62,525 nt of DNA from Oscillospiraceae bacterium (GTDB taxonomy: Bacteria > Bacillota > Clostridia > Oscillospirales > Acutalibacteraceae), in the NCBI GenBank assembly GCA_029225165.1, contig JAQXVY010000061.1, positions 1 to 62,525 on the forward strand. The letters are read 5' to 3'. A program made the translations under genes and the position numbers. Below the pieces are notes generated by a model. It was not told where the DNA came from and made no database searches. It saw only the letters and a program-made list of their open reading frames with translations. Shown piece after piece: positions 23,450 to 32,175 of this stretch; position 1 is the first letter of the stretch; every line of letters begins with the position of its first letter.

Positions 23450-25819
23450 TTATCCTCTTAAGTTAACTCCGATTTCCTTGAGGTTAGCTATGATTTGGTC
23501 CATAACCTCCTGAACCTCTGCTGATGAAAGGGTCCTTTCGTTGGAGGAAAATTCAAATCTTACAGTCATACTGTGAATTTCCTCTGTGTCGTAGGTGTCT
23601 ACAATCCTTGTGTTCTTAAGAATGTCATTTCCAAGACCGTTCCAACATTCCTTAAGGCTTTGGAAGAATATTCCCTCCTTTAATTCAAGGCTAAGGTCGT
23701 AGGTCATTGGAGGGAATTTTGAAGGCTCGTTGTATAGGATACTTGCATTCTTGACTGACGCAAACTTTTCTATGTCAATTTCTGCAAAGACAATGTTTGC
23801 CTTCTTGTCAATTTTCTTGCCCACAGAGGGATGAGCAATGCCCATCACACCAAGGGTTTCACCGTCAAGGATAACCTTATTAAGGTTTACAGGGTGCTCG
23901 TAAGGGTGAGTAGGTGAAGTAACCTCAAAGGAAAGCTCCTTGTGCTTTAGGTCGTCTGTAAAGGTTGCAAGGATGTCACGCAGATATGTGTACAGCTCCT
24001 TGATGTCCTTTGTTTTACTGAAAAGTGTAATTGCAAGGTTTTTCTTTTCAACACACTTATTGTCGCTGTCTGTACCGTCAACAACTCTGCCGATTTCAAA
24101 AATTCCAAAGTCAGGTGAGTAGCCTGTGTTTGCCTTTACCTGACAAAGCTGTGTTGGAATTATTGATTTTCTGATGGTTTCAATATTTGGGTTTGTGGCG
24201 TTTGCCAGTCTTACATTTTCTTCAACAGGGATGCCAAGTGACTTTAATTCGTCATTATATGCCCAAATATAGGAGTGTACCTCGTGAAGATTATATTTCT
24301 TTACAAGAATATCCTTAATCTTCTCTTCATCACTCTTAACCTTATCCATTCTGACAGGGTAGAGTGGGGAACGGGTTGTGTTGATGTCAAAGTTGTCATA
24401 GCCGTAAATTCTTGTGATTTCTTCAATTATGTCAGCCTTGATGGTAACATCCTTTGTGGCTCTCCAGGACGGAACAGTAACAGAGAAGTTGTCATTTTCA
24501 AGGTTTACACCAAAGCCCAGTGAGGTAAGAGTCTTAACAATTGTGTCGTTGTCAATTTCAATTCCTGTGTACCTGTCAACAAAGCTTTTGTCAAAGTCAA
24601 GTGTTACCTTGTCATAGCGGAAAGCGTATTCGTCAGTTAGGGAAGAAACAACCTTGATGTCGCTGTCATAGGTTTTCAGTAGCTTTACAAATCTGCCGAT
24701 AGCGGTAACAGTCATTTCAGGGTCAAGTGACTTTTCGTACCTCATAGACGCATCTGTTCTGTGAGAAAGTCTTACTGTTGATTTACGGATAGAAACAGGG
24801 TCAAAGGTTGCAGATTCAAGGGTGAGTGTTGTGGTGTCCTCAACAATTTCAGAGTCCAGACCGCCCATAATGCCTGCGATTGCAACAGGTGTGTCGCCGT
24901 TGCAAATCATCAGAGTATTTTCGTCAATATTCCTCTCCACACCGTCAAGTGTTTGGAAGGTGAATGGAGTGTCAAAACGCTTAATCCTGATTTTTTCAAC
25001 CTTTCGTGAGTCAAATGCGTGCATTGGCTGACCCATTTCAAGCATAAGGTAGTTTGTAAGGTCGGCAAGGAAGTTTATGCTCCTCATTCCGCAGTAGTAA
25101 AGCCTGATTCTCATATCAACAGGGCTTACATTTCTCTTGATGTTCTCAACCTGCAAACAGGAGTACCTCTGGCAAAGAGGGTCCTCGATTTTCATATCAA
25201 TCCTTGGCAGACTGTTGTAAGCATTTAGGTCGTCTGTGTCAATAGGACGAAGCTCCCTGCCTGCAAGAGACGCAAATTCCCTGGCAATTCCGTAGTGTCC
25301 CCAAAGGTCGGGACGGTTTGTAAGTGACTTGTTGTCAACCTCAAAGATAATGTCGTCAACAGCATATGCCTTTTTGATGTCAGTACCGTTGGGAATATCG
25401 TCTGTGATTTCCATAATTCCGGAGTTGTCGTCACTTATGCCGATTTCAGCCTCGGAACAGCACATTCCGTGTGACATATGTCCTGCAAGGGGTCTTGGAG
25501 CGATTTCGATTTCACCGATTTTTGCCCCAACCTTTGCAAAGGCAGTTTTCATACCAACACGAACATTTGGAGCACCGCACACAACATCAGTAAGCTCATC
25601 TTCACCTGCATCAACCTTTAACAGATGTAGCTTTTTGGAGTCAGGGTGATTTTCCACCGACTTAATTTCGGCAACAACCACACCCGATAAATCAGAGCCT
25701 TTAAAGAAAATTTCGTTTTCTACCTCTGCCGTTGAGAGGGAAAAACGGTTAATAAGCTCAACCTTGTCAAGACCGCTAAGGTCAACAAAGTCCTCAATCC
25801 AGTTCATTGATAAAAACAT
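23450..25819 (-). CDS. pheT: Phenylalanine-tRNA ligase beta subunit
   Basis: The 789-residue beta subunit of the heterotetrameric synthetase that charges tRNA-Phe. The order of domains is normal: an N-terminal EMAP-like tRNA-binding domain (VVAEIKSVENHPDSKKLHLLKV), the B3/B4 editing region, the B5 domain, and a C-terminal ferredoxin-like anticodon-binding domain ending near NLKEIGVNLRG. The start ATG follows GAGGGGG. It is 15 bp downstream of pheS in the same operon and under the same T-box. Confidence 0.96.
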   Translation of the reverse strand: MFLSMNWIEDFVDLSGLDKVELINRFSLSTAEVENEIFFKGSDLSGVVVAEIKSVENHPDSKKLHLLKVDAGEDELTDVVCGAPNVRVGMKTAFAKVGAKIGEIEIAPRPLAGHMSHGMCCSEAEIGISDDNSGIMEITDDIPNGTDIKKAYAVDDIIFEVDNKSLTNRPDLWGHYGIAREFASLAGRELRPIDTDDLNAYNSLPRIDMKIEDPLCQRYSCLQVENIKRNVSPVDMRIRLYYCGMRSINFLADLTNYLMLEMGQPMHAFDSRKVEKIRIKRFDTPFTFQTLDGVERNIDENTLMICNGDTPVAIAGIMGGLDSEIVEDTTTLTLESATFDPVSIRKSTVRLSHRTDASMRYEKSLDPEMTVTAIGRFVKLLKTYDSDIKVVSSLTDEYAFRYDKVTLDFDKSFVDRYTGIEIDNDTIVKTLTSLGFGVNLENDNFSVTVPSWRATKDVTIKADIIEEITRIYGYDNFDINTTRSPLYPVRMDKVKSDEEKIKDILVKKYNLHEVHSYIWAYNDELKSLGIPVEENVRLANATNPNIETIRKSIIPTQLCQVKANTGYSPDFGIFEIGRVVDGTDSDNKCVEKKNLAITLFSKTKDIKELYTYLRDILATFTDDLKHKELSFEVTSPTHPYEHPVNLNKVILDGETLGVMGIAHPSVGKKIDKKANIVFAEIDIEKFASVKNASILYNEPSKFPPMTYDLSLELKEGIFFQSLKECWNGLGNDILKNTRIVDTYDTEEIHSMTVRFEFSSNERTLSSAEVQEVMDQIIANLKEIGVNLRG

Positions 25820-25834
25820 TTATATTACCCCCTC

Positions 25835-26887
25835 TTACTTATCGTCGGTAAACTGTGCCAAAGCCTTCAGATTACCGCTGTTTAAATCTCTTATATCTTT
25901 AATTCCGTACTTCATCATTGCAAGTCTTGTAAGACCAAGACCAAAGGCAAAGCCTGTGTATTTTTCAGGGTCGATTCCGCCCTCTTTCAGCACCTCAGGG
26001 TGAATCATACCGCAGGGACAAAGCTCAAGCCAACCGCTGTGCTTACAGGATGCACAGCCCTCACCGCCACAGATAAGACAGCTTATGTCAAGCTCAAAGC
26101 CCGGTTCAACAAATGGGAAAAATCCCGGACGAAGTCTTACCTTGATGTCCTTTTGAAATACCTCTGAAAGCATAGTTTTCATAAAGTAGATAAGGTTTGA
26201 GATGCTGATGTCCTTGTCCACCATAACCCCCTCCATCTGGAAGAAGGTGTTTTCGTGACATGCGTCTGTTGCCTCGTTTCTAAAGCATCTGCCGGGGAAG
26301 ATAGCTTTGATTGGAACATCATTTTCAATTAGGTTTTTACCGTACTTTTTAAGGATAGCATTTTGTGCCGCAGATGTCTGCGACTTCAAAAGCTGTCCGT
26401 TTTCAAGGTAGTAGGTGTCCTGCATATCCCTTGCAGGGTGGTGCTTTGGAATGTTTAGGGATTCAAAGCATTCATAGTCTGTTACAACCTCTGAATAATC
26501 CTCAACGGTAAAGCCCATTGAACGGAAAATTTCCTCGCACTGTCTTTGTACAAGGGTGATAGGGTGGTAAGAACCCCTTGACAAGTCAACAGGTGTTGTA
26601 ATGTCTATCTTTGGCATAGAGTTAATTTCAGCCTGAATTTCCTTTTCTCTAAGCTCTTCGGTCTTTTCTTCAATAGCCTTGGCAACAGCGCCCTTTAGCT
26701 GATTTACCTTTTGACCAAATTCCTTTTTTTCTTCGTGAGAAAGCTCCTTCATACCCTTTAACAGCCCTGTTACACTGCCCTTTTTTCCAAGGTAAGCAAC
26801 CCTTATCTTGTCAAGGTCGGCAAGGCTTTGGATATTGGAAAGCTCTTTTGCAAGTTCTTCTTTAAGTCTTGTAATTTTTTCGTCCAT
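25835..26887 (-). CDS. pheS: Phenylalanine-tRNA ligase alpha subunit
   Basis: The 350-residue catalytic subunit of phenylalanyl-tRNA synthetase. It has the N-terminal coiled coil (about residues 1-90) and class II motifs 1 to 3, seen in RGSYHPITLVQRQ, FRNEATDACHENTFFQMEG and GFAFGLGLTRLAMMKYGI. I chose ATG 26887 because GGAGGT precedes it; the longer frame runs back into the T-box terminator. A small cysteine cluster (CLICGGEGCASCKHSG) sits in the catalytic domain, as in other clostridial PheS proteins. Confidence 0.96.
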   Translation of the reverse strand: MDEKITRLKEELAKELSNIQSLADLDKIRVAYLGKKGSVTGLLKGMKELSHEEKKEFGQKVNQLKGAVAKAIEEKTEELREKEIQAEINSMPKIDITTPVDLSRGSYHPITLVQRQCEEIFRSMGFTVEDYSEVVTDYECFESLNIPKHHPARDMQDTYYLENGQLLKSQTSAAQNAILKKYGKNLIENDVPIKAIFPGRCFRNEATDACHENTFFQMEGVMVDKDISISNLIYFMKTMLSEVFQKDIKVRLRPGFFPFVEPGFELDISCLICGGEGCASCKHSGWLELCPCGMIHPEVLKEGGIDPEKYTGFAFGLGLTRLAMMKYGIKDIRDLNSGNLKALAQFTDDK

Positions 26888-26895
26888 TTTTACCT

Positions 26896-27140
26896 CCATA
26901 AAAATAAAAAAGCCCCGGAGAAAACCTCTGGGACGAATAATATCCGTGGTACCACCCAATTTTTTGCGTGTAGCAAACACTCCGCTGTCATATAACGGTG
27001 ACCACCGTCAGCACCTACTTATACAAATGTTTCAGCACTGCCACTCAAAAGGGAACTTCATCAAACAAAGACAGTTTTTCGCTTTCAGCCAAGGCAAAAA
27101 TCTCTTTTAAAGTCAACAGTAAGACTACTTCCTTTATCAC
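26896..27140 (-). promoter_or_regulatory. T-box riboswitch (Phe specifier) of pheST
   Basis: On the reverse strand the T-box core GGGTGGTACCACGGAT (complement of about 26945-26960) precedes a terminator stem (CCCAGAGG with CTCCGGGG, then TTTTTT). Upstream, the specifier region reads GAAGTTCCCTTTTGAG. Aligned to known leaders of the form GAA-N-codon, this gives TTC (complement of 27053-27055), a Phe codon. Uncharged tRNA-Phe should promote read-through into pheST. Confidence 0.92.
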
Positions 27141-27159
27141 TGTGTTATTTATCTTAAGT

Positions 27160-27188
27160 ATTTTATCATTTATCATTACAAATTTCAA
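27160..27188 (-). promoter_or_regulatory. Promoter of the pheST T-box transcript
   Basis: Reverse-strand -35 TTGAAA (27183-27188), 17-bp spacer and -10 TAAAAT (27160-27165), just upstream of the T-box leader. Confidence 0.7.
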
Positions 27189-27264
27189 GTGCTTTCCATA
27201 AATATGTCTTTTGGTTTTGTATACAATTTTTATTAGTATTAATTTATAATTTTTATTAATATTG

Positions 27265-27293
27265 TTGACTGAAATGTAATATTATGTTATTAT
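27265..27293 (+). promoter_or_regulatory. Promoter of the BspA-like protein gene
   Basis: TTGACT (27265-27270), 17-bp spacer and TATTAT (27288-27293), 25 bp before the start codon. Confidence 0.7.
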
Positions 27294-27317
27294 TTTTTTA
27301 TTACAAGAGGAGGTAGT

Positions 27318-29333
27318 ATGAGTATGAAAAGATTATTATCCTTGGCAATTGCGGTGTGTATAATCATCGGAATTACCACAGTTGCACCGATTTATGTAGG
27401 TGCGGTGGAAACTCAAAAAGTAACAACAGGTACTATAAGCGGTGATTATAAATATGAACTGCTTGATGACGGCACAGCTAAAATTACAAAATACTACGGC
27501 AGTGACATAGACATTACAATCCCATCACAGATTGCCGGATATACTGTAACAACCATTGGTGATGATGCTTTCTATAATTGCACAAACCTTACAAGCATAA
27601 CAATCCCTGACAGTGTAACAACCATTGGCGGTTGGGCATTCGAGGATTGCACAAGCCTTACAAACATAAAAATACCGGATAGTGTAACAACCATTGGTTT
27701 TGGTGCATTTACCGGTTGCACAAGCCTTACAAGCATAACAATCCCTGACAGTGTAACAACCATTGGCGGTAGTGCATTTGAGGATTGCACAAATCTTACA
27801 AACATAACAATCCCGTACAGTGTAACAACAGTTGGCAGAGATGCTTTTAATGACACAGCATGGTACAACAATCAGCCTGAAGGTTTAGTTTATGCAGGTA
27901 AAGTTGCATATGAGTACAAAGGCGATTGCCCATATGAAGTAATAATTAAGGACGGTACAAAAGGTATTGGCGGTAGTGCATTTTGTGGTTGCGAATTCCT
28001 TACAAGCATAACAATCCCTGACAGTGTAACAACCATTGGCGATAGTGCATTTTCCGGTTGCAGAAGTCTTACAAACATAACAATTCCGGACAGTGTAACA
28101 ACCATTGGCGATAGTGCATTTTCCTATTGCACGATCCTTACAAACATAACAATCGGAAATGGTGTAACAACCATTGGTGGTAGTGCATTCAGATATTGCG
28201 AAAGCCTTACAAGCATAACAATCCCGGAGGGTGTAACAACCATTGGCTATGGGGCATTTTATTATTGCAAAAACCTTACAAACATAGCAATCCCCGACAG
28301 TATAACCACAATTGGCAATGATGCATTTATAGGTACAGCCTGGTACAACAATCAGCCTGACGGTTTAGTTTATGCAGGAAAAGTAGTATATAATTACAAG
28401 GGCGAGTGCCCATCTGAAGTAATCGTTAAGGACGGTACAATAGGTTTTGGCGATTATGCATTTATGAATTGCGCCAGCCTTACAAGGATAACAATCCCGG
28501 ATAGTGTAACAACTATTGGTGATTGGGCATTCTGGTATTGCGTCAGACTTACAAACATAACAATTCCGGACAGTGTAACAACCATTGGCATTGGTGCATT
28601 TGAGTATTGTACAAGCCTTACAAGCATAACAATTCCAGATAGTGTGACAAGCATTGGCTATGGGGCATTTTTTGATTGCACAAGCCTTACAAACATAATA
28701 ATCCCAGACAGTGTAACAACCATTGGCAGTACGGCATTCGGATATTATTATGATGATAATTCTGATAAGTATAAAAAAGTAAAAAATTTCACAATATACG
28801 GCTACCCAAATTCAACTGCTGAAAAATATGCAAAAAATAATGGTTTTGCTTTTTTAAACGCTGACAAAATACCAACAACTGTTAAGAAAACAACTGTAAC
28901 TCTTGCAAAATCATCTGCTACTGTTTACAGAACAGGAAAGACTGCAATCAAGGCAACTGTAAAGAACGGCAAGGGTAAAACAACATACAAATCAAGTAAC
29001 ACAAAGGTTGCAAAGGTAACATCAAAAGGTGTTGTAACCGGTGTAAGCAAAGGTACAGCCAAGATTACTGTTGCCAACAACGGTGTTAAGAAAGTGTTTA
29101 CCATTAAGGTTATCAACCCAACTCTTAACAAAAATTCTGTTTCTATTAAAAAGGGTAAGACATTTACTCTTAAGATTGCAGGAAAGATTGGCACAGCCAA
29201 GTTTACTTCCTCAAACAAGAAAATTGCCACAGTAAACGCAAATGGTAAAATCACAGCCAAGAAGAAAGGTACAGTCACAATAAAAGTAAAAACCAACGGC
29301 ATTACATTGGTATGTAAGGTTAAGGTAAAATAA
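27318..29333 (+). CDS. Secreted BspA-like leucine-rich repeat protein with Ig-like domains
   Basis: A 671-residue exported protein. A signal peptide (about residues 1-32) is followed by about 18 LRR_5 repeats of 23 residues with the core SITIPDSVTTIGDSAF. Two copies of a spacer module (AWYNNQPEGLVYAGKVAYEYKG and a close variant, shortened here to the first 20: AWYNNQPEGLVYAGKVAYEY) interrupt the repeats. The last 160 or so residues are lysine-rich BIG2-like Ig domains. Such proteins act in adhesion or surface binding in related bacteria. No LPXTG motif, SLH domain or dockerin is seen, so the anchoring mode is unknown. The repeat units are nearly identical in DNA, a sign of recent expansion. 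Confidence 0.88.
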   Translation: MSMKRLLSLAIAVCIIIGITTVAPIYVGAVETQKVTTGTISGDYKYELLDDGTAKITKYYGSDIDITIPSQIAGYTVTTIGDDAFYNCTNLTSITIPDSVTTIGGWAFEDCTSLTNIKIPDSVTTIGFGAFTGCTSLTSITIPDSVTTIGGSAFEDCTNLTNITIPYSVTTVGRDAFNDTAWYNNQPEGLVYAGKVAYEYKGDCPYEVIIKDGTKGIGGSAFCGCEFLTSITIPDSVTTIGDSAFSGCRSLTNITIPDSVTTIGDSAFSYCTILTNITIGNGVTTIGGSAFRYCESLTSITIPEGVTTIGYGAFYYCKNLTNIAIPDSITTIGNDAFIGTAWYNNQPDGLVYAGKVVYNYKGECPSEVIVKDGTIGFGDYAFMNCASLTRITIPDSVTTIGDWAFWYCVRLTNITIPDSVTTIGIGAFEYCTSLTSITIPDSVTSIGYGAFFDCTSLTNIIIPDSVTTIGSTAFGYYYDDNSDKYKKVKNFTIYGYPNSTAEKYAKNNGFAFLNADKIPTTVKKTTVTLAKSSATVYRTGKTAIKATVKNGKGKTTYKSSNTKVAKVTSKGVVTGVSKGTAKITVANNGVKKVFTIKVINPTLNKNSVSIKKGKTFTLKIAGKIGTAKFTSSNKKIATVNANGKITAKKKGTVTIKVKTNGITLVCKVKVK

Positions 29334-29339
29334 AACAAA

Positions 29340-29364
29340 TGCTCCCTCACCGAGGGGGCATTTT
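29340..29364 (+). terminator. Terminator of the BspA-like gene
   Basis: TGCTCCCTC (29340-29348) pairs with GAGGGGGCA (29352-29360), followed by TTTTGCTT. Confidence 0.75.
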
Positions 29365-29383
29365 GCTTAAGTATGTTTGTCGG

Positions 29384-29412
29384 TTGTAATTTTTCTTTTG
29401 CTGTGTTATTAT
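29384..29412 (+). promoter_or_regulatory. Promoter upstream of the 29460 gene
   Basis: TTGTAA (29384-29389), 17-bp spacer, TATTAT (29407-29412). Confidence 0.6.
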
Positions 29413-29459
29413 AGTTATATATTATAATGTGTTGCTAAAACCTAAAAGGAGAGATAAAA

Positions 29460-30002
29460 ATGGACGGATTTTGCGAACAGGTGGTAAAAAAGAAAAGGAC
29501 TGTGAAGGACAACATTATGGCGGTGGTTTATATTCTCCTCACCATTGGACTTCCTGCACTTTGCATAGCACTTGCCTATGTGGTTGTTGCATACTTTATA
29601 TATATAGGACTTTTTGTGCTTATTGCTATGGTGCCCTTAAGCATTTGGCTTATCTCAAACCAAAAGGTAGAGTTTGAGTATCAGGTTGTTGACGACTATC
29701 TGTTAATCGACAAGATTGTAGCAAAGAGAAAGAGAAAGAAAATTATCCGTGTAAAGCTAAGTGAAATTAAGGACATTGTAAAGTTTAACGAAAAATACAC
29801 AGGAAAAAAGATTAATAAGTACTTCCTCTGCATTGACGAGGTTAACAACCCCGACGCATATGCATTTGTGTTCTATAACGAGGCAAGGGGCAACTGTGCC
29901 GCAGTAATGCTACCTAACGAAAAAATTCTCAAGGGTATGCGACCAAAGCTTTTGCCGGAAATGCAGTTAAAGGTTGTAAAAATGCTGAGGGGAATGCCTT
30001 AA
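29460..30002 (+). CDS. Membrane protein of unknown function (PH-like cytoplasmic domain)
   Basis: A 180-residue protein. After a short basic N-terminus come two membrane helices (VYILLTIGLPALCIALAYVV and YIGLFVLIAMVPLSIWLI). The remaining 110 residues form a soluble domain with strands (VEFEYQVVDDYLLIDKIVAK, KKIIRVKLSEIKDIVKF) like bacterial PH-type membrane proteins, possibly the DUF6106 group. GGAGAGAT precedes the ATG. It lies 29 bp upstream of nnrD and may share its transcript. Function unknown. Confidence 0.75.
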   Translation: MDGFCEQVVKKKRTVKDNIMAVVYILLTIGLPALCIALAYVVVAYFIYIGLFVLIAMVPLSIWLISNQKVEFEYQVVDDYLLIDKIVAKRKRKKIIRVKLSEIKDIVKFNEKYTGKKINKYFLCIDEVNNPDAYAFVFYNEARGNCAAVMLPNEKILKGMRPKLLPEMQLKVVKMLRGMP

Positions 30003-30031
30003 TATTCTTAAAAGAATCTATGGAGTAGACT

Positions 30032-30901
30032 ATGACTGAACTGAGTTTTGAATTTCTCAAAAAAACTATCAAGCCACGACCGTATAATGCCCACAAGGGC
30101 AGTATGGGTTCGTTGCTTTCAATATGCGGTAGCTACGGAATGGCGGGTGCTCAAATTCTTTCTGCCCGTTCTGCACTAAAAAGCGGTCTTGGTATGCTAA
30201 GGCTTTTGACTGTGGACAGCGTTTATCCAATAGTTGCCCCTGTTGTCCACGAGGCTGTTTTTATTCCTCAAAAGGCAAGTGAAAAGGGTACTTTTTCAAG
30301 GAAAAGTATCCCTGCTATCACAAAGAATATGAAAAATTCAGATGCAGTTTTAATCGGTTGCGGTCTTGGGGTTAACAGCGATACACAGGAAATTGTAGAT
30401 TACCTTGTGCTTAACAGTAGCATACCTTTGCTCATAGACGCTGACGGAATAAACTGCCTTGCAAAGCATATACATTTATTAGATGAAAAGGTGTGTGATG
30501 TTATATTAACACCTCACCCCGGTGAAATGAGCAGACTTACAGGACTGCCTATAAAGGAAATCACAGCATCTCCTCAAAGGGTTGCAGAGGATTTCAGCAA
30601 AAGGTACGGTGTTACTACTGTGCTAAAGGGTGCCGATACGGTGATAACTGACGGCAAAAACACCTTTGTCAGCCGTGCCGGTAATCCGGGAATGGCAACA
30701 GGTGGAAGCGGAGATGTACTTGCCGGTGTAATCGGCTCACTTCTCAGTCAGGGTTATTCACCACTTGAAGCGTCTGCCTGTGGAGTTTTTATCCACGGAA
30801 CAGCAGGTGACTTTGCAAGAGAGGATTTAGGGGAAACCTCAATGCTACCAAGCGATGTGATTGACTGTCTTTATAAGGTTTTCAAAAAAGTAGAGGAATA
30901 A
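30032..30901 (+). CDS. nnrD: ADP-dependent NAD(P)H-hydrate dehydratase
   Basis: This ribokinase-fold enzyme repairs hydrated NAD(P)H. The 289 residues hold only the dehydratase domain; the epimerase domain that is fused at the N-terminus in many bacteria (NnrE) is absent. Diagnostic motifs are NAHKGSMGSLLSICGSYGMAG, LTPHPGEMSRLTG and NPGMATGGSGDVLAGVI with the catalytic aspartate. The start follows CTATGGAGTAG. In many Clostridia nnrD precedes a lipoprotein gene, alr and mazEF; here the lipoprotein and mazF follow but alr and mazE do not. Confidence 0.94.
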   Translation: MTELSFEFLKKTIKPRPYNAHKGSMGSLLSICGSYGMAGAQILSARSALKSGLGMLRLLTVDSVYPIVAPVVHEAVFIPQKASEKGTFSRKSIPAITKNMKNSDAVLIGCGLGVNSDTQEIVDYLVLNSSIPLLIDADGINCLAKHIHLLDEKVCDVILTPHPGEMSRLTGLPIKEITASPQRVAEDFSKRYGVTTVLKGADTVITDGKNTFVSRAGNPGMATGGSGDVLAGVIGSLLSQGYSPLEASACGVFIHGTAGDFAREDLGETSMLPSDVIDCLYKVFKKVEE

Positions 30902-30904
30902 AAA

Positions 30905-30939
30905 TTAAGGAAACACTGATTTAATCAGTGTTTCCTTAA
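30905..30939. repeat. Palindromic repeat, family 2 minimal copy
   Basis: A perfect 17-bp inverted repeat (TTAAGGAAACACTGATT and its complement around one T). The same terminal sequence bounds the 176-bp element at 44170-44345 and the fragment at 56359-56393. It may also end the nnrD transcript, but no T-run follows. Confidence 0.7.
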
Positions 30940-30979
30940 AAGGAAGTATAAAACAAACATTTCTACGGACGGTGATGAT

Positions 30980-31450
30980 TTGAAGAAAGGTTTGTTTTTT
31001 CTTTTTATCATATTAATATTTTTCACAGGTTGTGAGCAGGAGCTTACCGTACAGAAAAGCTTTTCAGCCGGTGTGTATATCAGCAACGAAAATATAAATG
31101 TAAGGGGCAATTTTATCAGAAACAATAACAACGACCTATCTCTGACTGTAATTTCTCCAAAAGAATTATCAGGCTATTCCTACACAGTAAAAGAGGATAC
31201 GGTAACAATGGAATATATGGGTATTTCATCAAGTTGTAAAATAAACAGCCTACCAAAAGATGCCCCGATTCGGATATTGCAGGGGGTATTAAAGGAGTTT
31301 GACAATAAAATACAGTACCTAAAATATGACAAAGACGGCTACAGGGTTAAGGTTTCCGACTATATTGTAAAGGTTGGCACAGAGGGCTACATAACCTATG
31401 TGGGTAACAGCAGTACTCACATTTCCTTTGTCAATCAAAGTAAAACATAA
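30980..31450 (+). CDS. Small lipoprotein
   Basis: A 156-residue exported lipoprotein. The signal sequence MKKGLFFLFIILIFFTGC ends in a lipobox (FFTGC) whose cysteine would be lipidated. The mature part is beta-rich (NINVRGNFIRNNNNDLSLTV, YTVKEDTVTMEYMG) and resembles small LolA-like carrier folds by pattern and by its usual neighbour nnrD. The start appears to be TTG 30980 behind GGTGATGA. The ligand is unknown. Confidence 0.75.
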   Translation: MKKGLFFLFIILIFFTGCEQELTVQKSFSAGVYISNENINVRGNFIRNNNNDLSLTVISPKELSGYSYTVKEDTVTMEYMGISSSCKINSLPKDAPIRILQGVLKEFDNKIQYLKYDKDGYRVKVSDYIVKVGTEGYITYVGNSSTHISFVNQSKT

Positions 31451-31586
31451 TAACAGAACATTAACCACCAAAGAATTTTTCCGTAGTATGTAATGTCAAA
31501 GAATAAAACAAAATTATTCTGACAAAAATACTAATGAAACACATAACAAGTGATTTTCTAACAGAAAAATTCGGAGAGTGAAATAT

Positions 31587-31931
31587 ATGACAGTTAAACG
31601 AGGAGATATTTACTATGCCGACCTTAGTCCGGTTGTTGGAAGTGAACAGGGTGGAGTTCGTCCTGTGCTGATTGTGCAAAATGATATTGGCAACAAATAT
31701 TCGCCAACAGTTATTGCCGCCGCAATAACCTCACAGCACCAAAAGGCAAAGCTGCCCACCCATATTGAGATTAACGGTGTAAAAAGCGGACTTGCCAAGG
31801 ATTCTGTTGTTCTATTAGAACAAATCCGCACCATTGACAAACGCCGTCTTAGGGAAAAGATGGGTGAGGTTGAGAACAACTCAATGCACCAGGTTGACGA
31901 GGCACTTTCAATTTCCTTTGGTATCAAGTAA
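31587..31931 (+). CDS. mazF: MazF/PemK-type mRNA interferase toxin without an adjacent antitoxin
   Basis: A 114-residue endoribonuclease toxin of the NdoA/EndoA type. The family pattern is complete: [39 protein letters not shown] [14 protein letters not shown], and [20 protein letters not shown] chose ATG 31587 because CGGAGAG is 10 bases before it; the GTG at 31578 is too close. The 136 bp upstream hold no antitoxin frame, unlike the usual mazE-mazF pair. Confidence 0.92.
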   Translation: MTVKRGDIYYADLSPVVGSEQGGVRPVLIVQNDIGNKYSPTVIAAAITSQHQKAKLPTHIEINGVKSGLAKDSVVLLEQIRTIDKRRLREKMGEVENNSMHQVDEALSISFGIK

Positions 31932-32061
31932 TTTAATAGGTACTTAGTGACAAATAACTACATAACCTATAAGCATTGGTTTTTGTAGTTCGATTATCAG
32001 AAATTTAGAATTTAAAGTGACTTTACTGTAATAGAGATTAATATTTTGTAACTAAAAAAAT

Positions 32062-32105
32062 TCAAAATATTATGATTTACCTATTGCAAACCACAATATA
32101 TTGTG
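32062..32105. promoter_or_regulatory. Pair of putative NrdR boxes
   Basis: A perfect palindrome CACAATATATTGTG (32092-32105) matches the NrdR box consensus (CACWATATWTWGTG-like) and lies inside the -35/-10 spacer. A weaker second box, CAAAATATTATG (32063-32074), is centred exactly 30 bp upstream. NrdR, the ribonucleotide reductase repressor, typically binds such helically phased pairs. Confidence 0.7.
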
Positions 32106-32112
32106 ATAATAT
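32084..32112 (+). promoter_or_regulatory. Promoter of the glycyl-radical-domain gene
   Basis: TTGCAA (32084-32089), 17-bp spacer containing the NrdR palindrome, and TAATAT (32107-32112), 64 bp before the start codon. Confidence 0.75.
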
Positions 32113-32175
32113 AAGTGTACACTCAAAAATAAGAAACATTATTGTTTTAGGATTATAAAAAATGGAGGTATTATT

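Noticed and set aside
27572..28654. Several long reverse frames across the LRR gene
   Set aside because: They exist because the forward repeat unit lacks stops in that frame; the repetition creates the open frames.
27560..28740. Regular repeats that could suggest a CRISPR array
   Set aside because: The 69-base periodicity codes for LRR_5 protein repeats in one open frame, and there are no unique spacers.
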